Notes under the pieces: generated by a model
Database searches by the model: none
What the model saw: the letters and a program-made list of their open reading frames with translations, nothing else
What the model was told of the DNA's origin: nothing
Source of the DNA: Clostridium mediterraneense
GTDB lineage: Bacteria; Bacillota; Clostridia; Clostridiales; Clostridiaceae
NCBI RefSeq assembly: GCF_900091705.1
Contig: NZ_LT594785.1
Location: forward strand, 1,468,858-1,532,857
DNA length: 64,000 nt
Direction of reading: 5' to 3'
Shown here: one piece after another, positions 1 to 8,771 of the stretch
Layout of the letters: each line of letters begins with the position of its first letter
Position numbering within the stretch: the first letter of the stretch is position 1
Position numbers and translations under genes: made by a program

Positions 1-78
1 TTTCATCCTGAAGCTGTTATGACTGAATTTGGACATGAAATTATAAATAATTTTATAAATATGTGTAAGGAGAATTAA
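1..78 (+). CDS. pabA: Aminodeoxychorismate/anthranilate synthase glutamine amidotransferase, C-terminal end (partial)
   Basis: Only the last 25 codons lie in the window, ending with TAA immediately before the ATG of the next gene. The fragment opens with Phe-His-Pro-Glu, which matches the His/Glu part of the catalytic triad of class I glutamine amidotransferases, followed by the short helix that closes these domains. Because pabB follows with no gap, the natural reading is the PabA/TrpG subunit that supplies ammonia to PabB. The catalytic cysteine is outside the window, so the call rests on this motif and context. Confidence 0.8.
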   Translation, partial: FHPEAVMTEFGHEIINNFINMCKEN

Positions 79-1431
79 ATGAATTTTAAAATTAAAGAAA
101 TAAGCAACGATTTAAATATAGATGAAATTTATAGATTATGGAAAGATGAAAAGGATACTATACTGTTAGATAGCTCAAAAGAAGATAGTCAGTATTCAAA
201 TTATTCATTTATAGGTATAAATAAGTTTTTAAAATTTACTTCACTAGGAAATATGTGTTTTATAGATGATGAAAAAATAGAAGGGGAACCTTTTAAGATT
301 TTAGATGAATTAATTAAAGAATATAAATTTGATTCTGATGTTGATATTCCATTTATATCAGGAGCTATTGGATATTTATCTTATGATATAGGAAGAGTTT
401 TAGAGGATTTACCTAATAATACAGAAAATGATATCGATATATTAGATAGTTATTTTTTATTCTTTGATAATTTAATTATTAAAGATCTTAAGAAGAATAA
501 AACATATATAACTGCTTTAGGAATTCTTGATGATCCTGAAAAATCAATAAATAATATAGAATTAAAAATAAAATCTATAAATAAGAAGGAAGAGAAGTAT
601 CTATATAATGATTCTTTAAATAAATTTAAACCAAACTTTACTAAAGATGAATATATCAAAGCACTAAGAAAAATAAAAAATTATATTTTAGAAGGACATA
701 TATATATCGTAAATATGACTCAACGCTTTGAATGTATTTCAAAAGAAGATTCATTTAAAATATATTCTAAATTAAGAGAAATAAATAAGGCTCCTTTTTC
801 ATGTTATATGAATTTAGAGGATATCCAAGTAATAAGTTCTTCACCAGAAAGATTTTTAAATATAGTAAATAGAAAAGTTGAGACAAGACCGATAAAAGGA
901 ACAAGACCTAGAGGAAAAGATGCTATAGAAGATAATAAAAATAAAGTTGAACTTTTAAATAGTGAGAAAGATAAATCAGAGCTACTTATGGTTGTTGATT
1001 TAGAAAGAAATGACTTAAGTAAAGTTTGTAAGATAAATTCTGTTAAGGTTACTGAGTTATTTAAATTAGAAGAATATGATACAGTTTTTCATTTAGTATC
1101 AACAATAATAGGAGAATTAGATGATGGGGAAACAGCAGTAAATTGTATTAAAAATTGTTTTCCAGGAGGATCTATTACAGGTACACCTAAGATAAGAGCT
1201 ATGGAAATTATAGAGGAGCTTGAAAAGATAAGAAGGGGACTGTATACTGGCTGCATAGGATATTTTGATTTTAGGGGGAATTGTGATTTTAGTATAGTTA
1301 TACGAACTATTATAAAAAAAGATGATAAGGCATATTTTGGTGTAGGTGGGGGTATAACAATTGAATCAGATGAAGAAATGGAATATCAAGAGACCTTAGA
1401 TAAGGCTAAGGCTCTTATGAGGGTTTTATAA
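79..1431 (+). CDS. pabB: Aminodeoxychorismate synthase component I
   Basis: This 450-residue chorismate-binding enzyme turns chorismate plus ammonia into 4-amino-4-deoxychorismate, the first step to p-aminobenzoate. The C-terminal chorismate-binding domain is clear: the RPIKGTRPRG motif near residue 268 and PGGSITGTPKIRAMEII near residue 361. The N-terminal part (about 1-150) is the weaker TrpE-like N domain. It directly abuts the amidotransferase gene upstream and its stop overlaps the start of pabC by one base, so it is part of a translationally coupled folate operon. TrpE is the alternative, but the pabC-folE-folP neighbours make PabB the better call. Confidence 0.93.
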   Translation: MNFKIKEISNDLNIDEIYRLWKDEKDTILLDSSKEDSQYSNYSFIGINKFLKFTSLGNMCFIDDEKIEGEPFKILDELIKEYKFDSDVDIPFISGAIGYLSYDIGRVLEDLPNNTENDIDILDSYFLFFDNLIIKDLKKNKTYITALGILDDPEKSINNIELKIKSINKKEEKYLYNDSLNKFKPNFTKDEYIKALRKIKNYILEGHIYIVNMTQRFECISKEDSFKIYSKLREINKAPFSCYMNLEDIQVISSSPERFLNIVNRKVETRPIKGTRPRGKDAIEDNKNKVELLNSEKDKSELLMVVDLERNDLSKVCKINSVKVTELFKLEEYDTVFHLVSTIIGELDDGETAVNCIKNCFPGGSITGTPKIRAMEIIEELEKIRRGLYTGCIGYFDFRGNCDFSIVIRTIIKKDDKAYFGVGGGITIESDEEMEYQETLDKAKALMRVL

Positions 1432-2183
1432 TGATAAAATATATAAAAGATTTAGAGAATGAATATATAAGCATAGATTCAGGGATACAGTTTTCTAAAG
1501 GAGTATTTGAAACAATACTTATAAAGGATAATGCAGTATTTTTAAAAGAACATATTATAAGATTAAATGATTCTTTAAAAAAAATATATATAGATAAGAA
1601 AATTAATTGTGATCAAGTAAATGCCTTAATAAAAAATAATAATATTAAAAATTGTGCATTAAAAATAATAATTACTGAAAAAAATTCTATAGCAATAAGT
1701 AGGAAATTAATATACACTAAAGAAGATTATATTAAAGGATTTAAATTATCTATAAGTAAAGTAAGACGAAATTCTACATCTATGTTATCTTATATTAAAT
1801 CAATATCATATGTAGAGAATTTAATTGAACGAGAGAAGGCATTAAATATAGGGAAAAATGAAATTTTATTTCTAAATGAAAAAAATTTTATTGCAGAATG
1901 TAGTATGAGTAATATTTTCTTTATAAAAGATGGAGTTATAAAAACGCCGAGGATTTCTGATGGAATTTTAAATGGGATAATTAGAGAGTGGGTAATAAAT
2001 AATTTTGATGTTGAAGAAGGTAGTTATACTATAGAAGAAATTCTAAGTGCAGATGAAGTGTTTATAACTAATTCTTTAATTGGAATAATGAGTGTTATAG
2101 AGATTGAAAATATAAATTATATAAAAAATAATATAACTAAAAATATACAAGATAAATATAAAGAAAAATTGGAGGATTTATAA
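1431..2183 (+). CDS. pabC: Aminodeoxychorismate lyase
   Basis: A 250-residue fold-type IV PLP enzyme predicted to split 4-amino-4-deoxychorismate into p-aminobenzoate and pyruvate. Family marks are the N-terminal FSKGVFETI segment, the lysine near residue 123 ([11 protein letters not shown]) that aligns with the PLP lysine region, and [12 protein letters not shown] near residue 155, typical of PabC and branched-chain aminotransferases. The ATG overlaps the last base of the pabB stop, and folE starts one base after its own stop. A D-amino-acid or branched-chain aminotransferase would look similar; position in the folate operon decides for PabC. Confidence 0.88.
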   Translation: MIKYIKDLENEYISIDSGIQFSKGVFETILIKDNAVFLKEHIIRLNDSLKKIYIDKKINCDQVNALIKNNNIKNCALKIIITEKNSIAISRKLIYTKEDYIKGFKLSISKVRRNSTSMLSYIKSISYVENLIEREKALNIGKNEILFLNEKNFIAECSMSNIFFIKDGVIKTPRISDGILNGIIREWVINNFDVEEGSYTIEEILSADEVFITNSLIGIMSVIEIENINYIKNNITKNIQDKYKEKLEDL

Positions 2184-2184
2184 A

Positions 2185-2739
2185 TTGGATAGGAATAAAA
2201 TATTAGAGGGCGTAAGGCTTATATTAGAAGGAATTGGAGAAGAGATAGAAAGAGAAGGGTTAATCGAAACTCCAGATAGAATGGCTAGAATGTATGAAGA
2301 GATTTTTTCAGGTATAGGAAAAACAGCAGAAGAGGAATTAGCAAAAACATTTACTGTAGATTCAAATGATTTAGTTCTTGAAAAAGATATAACATATTAT
2401 TCAGTTTGTGAACATCATTTAGTACCTTTCTATGGAAAAGCTCATATAGCATATATACCTAATGGAAAAGTAGCAGGACTTTCAAAATTAGCTAGAACTG
2501 TAGAAATTTATTCTAAAAAACCTCAAATTCAAGAAAATTTAACTAAAGAAATAGCTGATGCTATAATCAAATATTTAGATGCAAAAGGTGTTATGGTAGT
2601 AATAGAAGGTGAGCATATGTGTATGACTATGAGAGGTGTTAAAAAACCTGGTACTAAAACTGTAACAACTACTTATCGAGGTGTATTTAAGAATAATGAT
2701 TCATTGAAAAATGAAGTTTATAGAATGTTATCAATATAG
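2185..2739 (+). CDS. folE: GTP cyclohydrolase I (TTG start)
   Basis: This enzyme converts GTP to 7,8-dihydroneopterin triphosphate, the committed step of the pterin branch of folate synthesis. The 184-residue length is normal. The zinc and catalytic residues are visible in [20 protein letters not shown] (about residues 72-91) and in HMCMTMRGV (about residue 143), which carries the second zinc cysteine. The start is TTG at 2185, chosen because GGAGG lies about 9 bases upstream (2171-2175) and the protein then begins [18 protein letters not shown], as in the family. The gap to pabC is one base. Confidence 0.96.
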   Translation: MDRNKILEGVRLILEGIGEEIEREGLIETPDRMARMYEEIFSGIGKTAEEELAKTFTVDSNDLVLEKDITYYSVCEHHLVPFYGKAHIAYIPNGKVAGLSKLARTVEIYSKKPQIQENLTKEIADAIIKYLDAKGVMVVIEGEHMCMTMRGVKKPGTKTVTTTYRGVFKNNDSLKNEVYRMLSI

Positions 2740-2748
2740 GAGGATTTT

Positions 2749-3558
2749 ATGTTTATAGGTAATAAAGAGTTTAAAATAGGTGAAAGAACTTATATTATGG
2801 GGATTTTAAATTTCACTCCAGATTCTTTTTCCGATGGAGGAAAATTTAATTCTATTGAAAATGCACTTAGTCATGTCGAAAAAATGATATCAGAGGGAGT
2901 AGATATTATAGATATTGGTGGAGAATCAACTAGACCTAATTATACAGTTGTAGAGGAAGAGGAAGAAATTAAAAGAGTTGTACCAATAATAAAAGCAATA
3001 AAAGCAAGATTTGATATTCCTATATCAATTGATACATATAAAGGAAAAGTAGCTGAAGCAGCTATAAAGGCAGGAGCAGATTTAATAAATGATATTTGGG
3101 GATTTAAAAAGTGCACTTATATAAGTGAGGTTGCAGCAAAGTATAATGTAGCTTGTTGTTTAATGCATAATACAGAAAATCCAGTATATGAAGATGATAT
3201 TATAAAATGGATGATAAATGATATTAATGAAAGTATAAATATTGCAATTAATGCAGGAGTTAAGAAAGAAAAAATAATGATAGATCCAGGTATAGGATTT
3301 GCAAAAACTTATGAAGATAATTTAGAAGTTATGAGGAGACTAGATGAATTAAAAGAGATAAAATTACCAATACTTTTAGGAACATCTAGAAAATCAATGA
3401 TTGGATTAGCCTTAGATTTACCAGTAACTGAGAGATTAGAAGGAACTATAGCAACAACAGTTTTAGGAATAGCTAAAGGTGTAGATTTTGTTAGAATCCA
3501 TGATGTTAAAGAAAATAAAAGAGCAGCTATTATGACAGATGCTATTTTAAGAAAATAA
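2749..3558 (+). CDS. folP: Dihydropteroate synthase
   Basis: This enzyme joins p-aminobenzoate to 6-hydroxymethyl-dihydropterin diphosphate and is the sulfonamide target. The 269 residues show the two family signatures, GILNFTPDSFSDGG near residue 19 and GGESTRPN near residue 63, followed by the TIM-barrel motifs IDTYKG, NDIWGF and GTSRKSMIG. AGGAGG sits 6-7 bases before the ATG. It follows folE by 9 bases, so both substrate branches (PABA from PabABC, pterin from FolE and FolBK) meet at this enzyme within one operon. Confidence 0.97.
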   Translation: MFIGNKEFKIGERTYIMGILNFTPDSFSDGGKFNSIENALSHVEKMISEGVDIIDIGGESTRPNYTVVEEEEEIKRVVPIIKAIKARFDIPISIDTYKGKVAEAAIKAGADLINDIWGFKKCTYISEVAAKYNVACCLMHNTENPVYEDDIIKWMINDINESINIAINAGVKKEKIMIDPGIGFAKTYEDNLEVMRRLDELKEIKLPILLGTSRKSMIGLALDLPVTERLEGTIATTVLGIAKGVDFVRIHDVKENKRAAIMTDAILRK

Positions 3559-3569
3559 GGAGAAGATAT

Positions 3570-4382
3570 ATGGATAAAATAGTTATAAAGGATTTTGAAC
3601 TTTTTGCCAATCATGGCGTATTTAATGAAGAAAAAGTATTAGGACAAAAATTTGTTTTAGATATAGAGCTTTATCTTTCAGTAAGAGAAGCAGGAAAGAC
3701 AGGTAATTTAACAAAGTCTGTTCATTATGGTGAATTAGTACATATGTTAGAAAAAAATTTTAAATCAGAAAGTTATGATTTAATAGAAACTGTAGCAGAA
3801 AAGATGGCGGAATTTATCCTAAAAACTTATTCATTGATAAGTAAGGTTTTAATACGAGTAAAAAAGCCATGGGCTCCTATTCATAGATCGTTAGATACTG
3901 TATATATAGAAATAGTAAGACAATGGAATACATCTTATATTTCATTTGGATCTAATCTTGGAGACAGAGAAAAAAATATAAATGAAGCACTTAAATTAAT
4001 TAATGATTCAGATGATATTGAAATAATAAAGGTATCTAAAATAATAGAAACAGAACCATGGGGATATTTAGAACAAGATAATTTTTTAAATGGTGTATGT
4101 GAAATAAAAACATTATTATCTCCAAAAGAATTAATTAGGTTTTTACTGAGTATTGAAAAAAAATTAAAAAGAGAAAGAGAAATAAAGTGGGGGCCTAGAA
4201 CTTTAGACTTAGATATTATCTTTTATAATGATATTATAAGTGAAGATGAAGAAATAATTTTACCTCATCCAAGAATGCATCTAAGAAGATTTGTATTAGA
4301 ACCAATGAACGAACTTGCACCATATAAAATACATCCACTTTATAAAAAAAGAGTCTTTGAGTTACTTGAAGAATTAGTTTAA
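3570..4382 (+). CDS. folBK: Bifunctional dihydroneopterin aldolase / HPPK (FolB-FolK fusion)
   Basis: A 270-residue two-domain protein. Residues about 1-117 are a FolB-type dihydroneopterin aldolase (FELFANHGVFNEEKVLGQKF, then the conserved Glu in YDLIETVAE). Residues about 122-270 are 6-hydroxymethyl-dihydropterin pyrophosphokinase (ISFGSNLGDREKNI, then KWGPRTLDLDIIFY and LPHPRMHLRRFVLEP). The two steps are consecutive in the pathway, so the fusion couples aldol cleavage to pyrophosphorylation. It is the last gene of the folate operon and is followed by an A/T hairpin terminator. FolC and dihydrofolate reductase are not in the window. Confidence 0.95.
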   Translation: MDKIVIKDFELFANHGVFNEEKVLGQKFVLDIELYLSVREAGKTGNLTKSVHYGELVHMLEKNFKSESYDLIETVAEKMAEFILKTYSLISKVLIRVKKPWAPIHRSLDTVYIEIVRQWNTSYISFGSNLGDREKNINEALKLINDSDDIEIIKVSKIIETEPWGYLEQDNFLNGVCEIKTLLSPKELIRFLLSIEKKLKREREIKWGPRTLDLDIIFYNDIISEDEEIILPHPRMHLRRFVLEPMNELAPYKIHPLYKKRVFELLEELV

Positions 4383-4431
4383 TAGTAAAGAATTATTAAC
4401 AAAATATTAAAAAATATATATTTAAAAAATT

Positions 4432-4467
4432 AAAAAGAAAAAAAACTTTTGTTTTTTTTCTTTTTTT
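4432..4467 (+). terminator. Terminator of folate operon, nearly GC-free hairpin
   Basis: A perfect 15-bp stem (4432-4446 with 4451-4465) closed by a TTTT loop. The left arm is almost all purine, AAAAAG then A8 and C. Only two of the fifteen pairs are G-C. T-rich sequence follows. It lies about 50 bases after folBK and is the only terminator-like structure before the permease. Confidence 0.7.
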
Positions 4468-4587
4468 ATATTTTTTTATTGTTTAATTTTAATATAACTT
4501 AAAAAATGCTATAATTAATAAATAAAATATTAATTTTTAATAAATTAAAGTCCAAAATTAAAACAATTTTTGAAAGGAGAAATATAC

Positions 4588-6000
4588 ATGAGTGGAAAAA
4601 GTAGTGATAAACTACAAAAAGGTTTAAGGGCAAAAGAAATTAGTATGATAGCCCTTGGAGGAGCCATGGGTACCGGTATATTTCTAGCTATGGGAAATAC
4701 TATAAAAGATGGTGGTGTTGGATATGCTGCCTTAGGTTATGCTCTTATGGGTATAATAGTTTATTTTGTATGTACTAGTTTAGGTGAAATGGCAACTTTA
4801 TCACCTGATTCTGGTTCAGTTGGTTCTTATGGAGCAAGATTTATAGATCCAGCATTAGGATTTGCTCTAAGTTGGGATTATTGGTTTAATAAAACAGTTG
4901 CGATTGCTACTGAAATGGTAGCTGGTACAATGATAATGAAATTTTGGTTTCCACATATATCATCAATACTTGCAAGTGCAATATTTTTAATATTAATAGT
5001 AGCATTTAATCTTTTATCTTCAAAATTATATGGGATAACAGAATATTGGTTTACTGCAATAAAACTTGTGACAGTAATTGTATTCATAATAATTGGAATA
5101 TTGATGATAGTTGGGATATTAGGAAAAGAAAAAATAGGTATTTCAAATTATTTCTTAGATGGAGGACCATTTATAGGAGGATTTAAATCTTTATTTAATA
5201 TTTTCTTAATAGCAGGATTATCTTTTGTAGGAACAGAATTAGTTGGAGTTGCAGCTGGTGAATCAGAAAATCCTAAAAAAGAAATTCCTAAAGCTATAAA
5301 TATGACATTTAGAAGAATTTATATGTTATATCTCGGAACAATACTTATAGTTGGTGCTGTAATACCTCCTTCACAAGCTGGAGTAAATACAAGTATATTT
5401 ACTTTAGTATTTGAAAATTTAGGTATTCCTGGAGCAGCATCTATAATGAATATTATAATATTAAGTTCAGTATTATCAGCAGCTAACTCTGATATGTATG
5501 CTTCATCAAGACTATTATATTCAATGGCTGAAAATAAGCATGCACCAAAGATATTTGCAAAATTAAATAAAAAGGGTATACCTATTTATGGAATTTTATT
5601 AGCTATAGTTATATCTGCGTTATGTTTTTTAACAGGTATATATGCAGAAGATACTGTTTATATGTGGTTAATAGTTTTATCTAGTATATCAGGATTTATT
5701 GGTTGGTTTGGAATATCATTAAGTCATTATAGATTTAGAAAAGCTTATGTTGTTCAAGGAAATAAAATTAAAGATTTACCTTATCGTGCTAAGTTATTCC
5801 CATTTGGCGTTATTTTATCAATCATATCTCTTATAATTGTTATAATTGGTCAAGGGTACATATATATACAACAGGACAATATATCAGGATTTATAGCAGC
5901 GTATTCAGGAATAGTTATTTTTATTTTATTATGGCTAGGATATAAAGTGAAATATAAGACAAAAGTAATTAAATTAAAAGATATTAAATTAGAGAATTAG
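4588..6000 (+). CDS. Amino acid permease (APC superfamily)
   Basis: An integral membrane amino-acid transporter of 470 residues with about 12 predicted hydrophobic segments. The first segment carries the APC unwound-helix motif (MIALGGAMGTGIFLAMG), and a later segment has the typical FVGTELVGVAAGESENPKK signature of the LysP/GabP-like group. An in-frame TTG exists at 4570, but AAGGAGA (4574-4580) sits 7 bases before ATG 4588, so the ATG is preferred. It is monocistronic, flanked by terminators. The substrate cannot be read from sequence; lysine, aromatic or other cationic amino acids are possible. Confidence 0.9.
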   Translation: MSGKSSDKLQKGLRAKEISMIALGGAMGTGIFLAMGNTIKDGGVGYAALGYALMGIIVYFVCTSLGEMATLSPDSGSVGSYGARFIDPALGFALSWDYWFNKTVAIATEMVAGTMIMKFWFPHISSILASAIFLILIVAFNLLSSKLYGITEYWFTAIKLVTVIVFIIIGILMIVGILGKEKIGISNYFLDGGPFIGGFKSLFNIFLIAGLSFVGTELVGVAAGESENPKKEIPKAINMTFRRIYMLYLGTILIVGAVIPPSQAGVNTSIFTLVFENLGIPGAASIMNIIILSSVLSAANSDMYASSRLLYSMAENKHAPKIFAKLNKKGIPIYGILLAIVISALCFLTGIYAEDTVYMWLIVLSSISGFIGWFGISLSHYRFRKAYVVQGNKIKDLPYRAKLFPFGVILSIISLIIVIIGQGYIYIQQDNISGFIAAYSGIVIFILLWLGYKVKYKTKVIKLKDIKLEN

Positions 6001-6008
6001 ATATATTT

Positions 6009-6047
6009 AAAAGGAATTGATTTAAATTTAAAATCAATTCCTTTTTT
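6009..6047 (+). terminator. Terminator after amino acid permease
   Basis: A 15-bp perfect stem, AAAAGGAATTGATTT (6009-6023) with its complement at 6031-6045, 7-base loop, ending in a T run. Confidence 0.85.
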
Positions 6048-6113
6048 ATTAAAAATATTCTAAAAATGCTGTATACTATATAATATAAATAAGTTTATAA
6101 CGAAGGAGAAGAT

Positions 6114-7649
6114 ATGGGAAAAATACTAAAATTTTTATTCAGTAGAATGGTAATTGTAGGAATTTTAATTTTAATACAATTAGGTGTATTAATTTTTGCT
6201 ATTTGGGAATTAAGTGAATCATTTATGTATCTATATATTCTTTTTGTAGCATTAAGTATAGTAGTAGTAATATACATATTAAGCAGAAATGATAATCCAT
6301 CATATAAACTTGCATGGACTATACCGGTACTTATTATACCTGTATTTGGAGGCTTATTTTATTTAATATTTGGTGGTAATAAAACTAGTAAAAAATTTAA
6401 GAAGAAAATAGAATTTGCATATAAAGAGCATGAAAAATTAATTAAGCCTGATGAATCACTAATTGCAGAGATTGAAAAGGATGATAAGATAGTTGCAAAT
6501 CAGATGAGATATATTGAAGAATATGCTTCTTATCCTGTATATAAAAATACTATAACAAAATATTTATCTCCAGGTGAAGAATTTTTTGCTAAACTAATTG
6601 AAGAATTAAAAAAAGCTGAGCACTATATATTTATGGAATACTTTATAATAAATGAAGGATATATGTGGAATACAATACTAGATGTACTTGAACAGAAGGT
6701 AAAGGAAGGTGTTGAAGTAAGGGTAATGTATGATGATTTTGGATGTCTTCAAAAGTTACCATATAAATATAATGAGCTTTTAAAATCTAAAGGTATAAAA
6801 TGTGAAGTATTTAATCCATTTGTCCCTTTATTATCTTTAAGAATGAATAATAGAGATCATAGAAAGATAACAATTATAGATGGCCATACTGGATTTACTG
6901 GGGGAATAAATCTTGCAGATGAATATATCAACAAAATAGTTAAATTCGGACATTGGAAAGATTCAGCAATATATCTAAAAGGAGATGCTGTATGGAGTTT
7001 AACATTAATGTTTTTACAATCATGGAATTTTAATAATTCTGGAACAGAAGATTATAAGATATTTAAGCCTAAAATTCATTGTAGTGAGAAGTTTGAGTCA
7101 GATGGATATGTTCAACCGTATGGTGATAGTCCTTTAGATGGAGAAACAGTTGGAGAAAATGTATATTTAAATATGATAAATAAGGCAAAAGATTATATTT
7201 ATATCACTACACCTTATTTAATAATAGATAATGAATTAGTTACAGCCTTAATATTAGCAGCTAAGAGTGGAGTAGATGTTAGAATAATTACTCCACATAT
7301 TGAAGATAAGTGGTATGCTCATACTATGACAAGAGCACATTATGCTCATTTAATAGAAGGTGGAGTTAAGATATATGAATATACAAATGGATTTATTCAT
7401 TCAAAAACCTTTGTATCAGATGATAAAATAGGAACTGTTGGAACAATTAATATGGATTATAGAAGTTTATATTTACATTTTGAATGTGGTGTATTTTTAT
7501 ATAATACTAATTCTGTAAAAGAAATAAAAAAAGACTTTTTAGATACTTTAGAAATAAGTCAATTATTTACTCTAGAAGATTGTAAAAATATTAAATGGTC
7601 TAATATAATAATAAGATCAATATTAAGGGTTTTTGCACCATTGTTATAA
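6114..7649 (+). CDS. cls: Cardiolipin synthase (PLD family)
   Basis: A membrane enzyme that condenses two phosphatidylglycerol molecules into cardiolipin and glycerol. The 511 residues begin with two hydrophobic segments (about 10-65), as in bacterial Cls, followed by two phospholipase D domains. Both HKD motifs are intact: HRKITIIDGHTGFTGG near residue 247 and HSKTFVSDDKIGTVGT near residue 426. GAAGGAGA precedes the ATG by 4-6 bases. It stands alone between terminators and shows no operon link. Confidence 0.95.
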   Translation: MGKILKFLFSRMVIVGILILIQLGVLIFAIWELSESFMYLYILFVALSIVVVIYILSRNDNPSYKLAWTIPVLIIPVFGGLFYLIFGGNKTSKKFKKKIEFAYKEHEKLIKPDESLIAEIEKDDKIVANQMRYIEEYASYPVYKNTITKYLSPGEEFFAKLIEELKKAEHYIFMEYFIINEGYMWNTILDVLEQKVKEGVEVRVMYDDFGCLQKLPYKYNELLKSKGIKCEVFNPFVPLLSLRMNNRDHRKITIIDGHTGFTGGINLADEYINKIVKFGHWKDSAIYLKGDAVWSLTLMFLQSWNFNNSGTEDYKIFKPKIHCSEKFESDGYVQPYGDSPLDGETVGENVYLNMINKAKDYIYITTPYLIIDNELVTALILAAKSGVDVRIITPHIEDKWYAHTMTRAHYAHLIEGGVKIYEYTNGFIHSKTFVSDDKIGTVGTINMDYRSLYLHFECGVFLYNTNSVKEIKKDFLDTLEISQLFTLEDCKNIKWSNIIIRSILRVFAPLL

Positions 7650-7655
7650 AAAAAT

Positions 7656-7686
7656 AAAAAAGGGAAATATTTTGTTTCCCTTTTTT
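7656..7686. terminator. Bidirectional terminator between cls and GNAT
   Basis: AAAAAAGGGAAA (7656-7667) pairs perfectly with TTTCCCTTTTTT (7675-7686) around a 7-base loop. A and T runs on the two sides let it serve the convergent genes on both strands. Confidence 0.8.
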
Positions 7687-7727
7687 ATTCAATTAATACT
7701 CTTAATTAATATCCTCGTAAAAGATTA

Positions 7728-8138
7728 TTAAAATTTCAAAATATAAAAAACCTCGCCAATACCTGAATTAACAGAAGAAATAAAACCACATTCCTTAAAT
7801 CCCATATGAATATGCCAATTTTGAGAACTTATAGCATTTGTCATAGTAGAGCTTAACAAATAATTATATCCTCTTGATTTTAAAAATTCTTTTAAAAAAT
7901 CTAATAACTTTCTTGAAATATTTTTATTTTTAAAATTTTTATCTACTACTATATAACTTATAAATGGTACATGAGTCCAAATATATTCTATTTTAAGACA
8001 GGCTACTATATCTTTATCTATATTACAAACTATAACTTCATTATTAATTATTTTATTTTTTATTCGTTCTTTTTTCTTATGTAAATCTAACTCTAAACAT
8101 CTTTCTAAATCATTTAAACAAGCAAATCTAATATTCAT
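7728..8138 (-). CDS. GNAT-family N-acetyltransferase
   Basis: A 136-residue single-domain GNAT. It begins IRFACLNDLERCLELD as many GNATs do. The acetyl-CoA loop region is weak (NKNISRKLLDFLKEFLKSRG in place of the usual QxxGxG/A), while NAISSQNWHIHMGFKECG is a typical GNAT C-terminal segment. A TTG at 8153 could start the frame, but GGAG overlaps its second codon and lies 9 bases before ATG 8138, so the ATG is chosen. The substrate is unknown. The lipoprotein gene immediately upstream on the same strand may be cotranscribed. Confidence 0.75.
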   Translation of the reverse strand: MNIRFACLNDLERCLELDLHKKKERIKNKIINNEVIVCNIDKDIVACLKIEYIWTHVPFISYIVVDKNFKNKNISRKLLDFLKEFLKSRGYNYLLSSTMTNAISSQNWHIHMGFKECGFISSVNSGIGEVFYILKF

Positions 8139-8160
8139 TTTATATTTCTCCAATCATAAA

Positions 8161-8622
8161 TTATTTATTTTCAAATAAATATTTTGCTATAGATTCAGCT
8201 TTTAAAGATAAAGCTAAATCTTTAATACTATATATTTCTTTTGCATAATTTCCATCCCACGGATATATTGATATTACATCATCACCATAAATATCAATAA
8301 CAAACTTATCAGTAGAAATGTCTATATATATCCTATATAAGGGATTATCACTTAATTCATATTTTTCCAATATATTTTGTTTATTAATCTCTCCTAACAT
8401 ATCATAAATTAAATTAAAATCTTTTTTATTGACTTCTATTTCTTTAAAAAAATTACTTTCTACTATTCTTATAGAGTTTATATTTTCACTAGTCTCCTTC
8501 ATTTTATCAAGATAATATGTTGCATTAGGTTTTTTAGAGTAATTTATATATTCATAAGTTGAACAAGAAGTAAAAAATATACTTATAAAAGTTAATAAAA
8601 AAATGTATATAATTTTTTTCAT
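8161..8622 (-). CDS. Putative lipoprotein of unknown function
   Basis: A 153-residue protein starting MKKIIYIFLLTFISIFFTSC, a lipoprotein signal peptide with a lipobox ending at the cysteine near residue 20. The mature part is hydrophilic, with no motif I recognise. An in-frame GTG at 8631 overlaps the AAGGGGG ribosome binding site, so ATG 8622 is the real start. The GNAT gene follows 22 bases downstream on the same strand. It is predicted to be anchored on the outer face of the membrane. Confidence 0.75.
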   Translation of the reverse strand: MKKIIYIFLLTFISIFFTSCSTYEYINYSKKPNATYYLDKMKETSENINSIRIVESNFFKEIEVNKKDFNLIYDMLGEINKQNILEKYELSDNPLYRIYIDISTDKFVIDIYGDDVISIYPWDGNYAKEIYSIKDLALSLKAESIAKYLFENK

Positions 8623-8771
8623 TTTAAACACCCCCTTTATATAATTACTAATCGTATATTATTTATAGAACTAAAGATTTCGTATTTATATTTTATAATT
8701 ATCTTTTGGAAGTAATATTTATAGGATTAAAATAATATAAGTTAAAAAGAGTAAGTTTATAAGGAGTAACT

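Noticed and set aside
3309-3614. 101-codon open frame antisense to folP/folBK
   Set aside because: Spans the junction of two certain genes on the other strand; no start signals.
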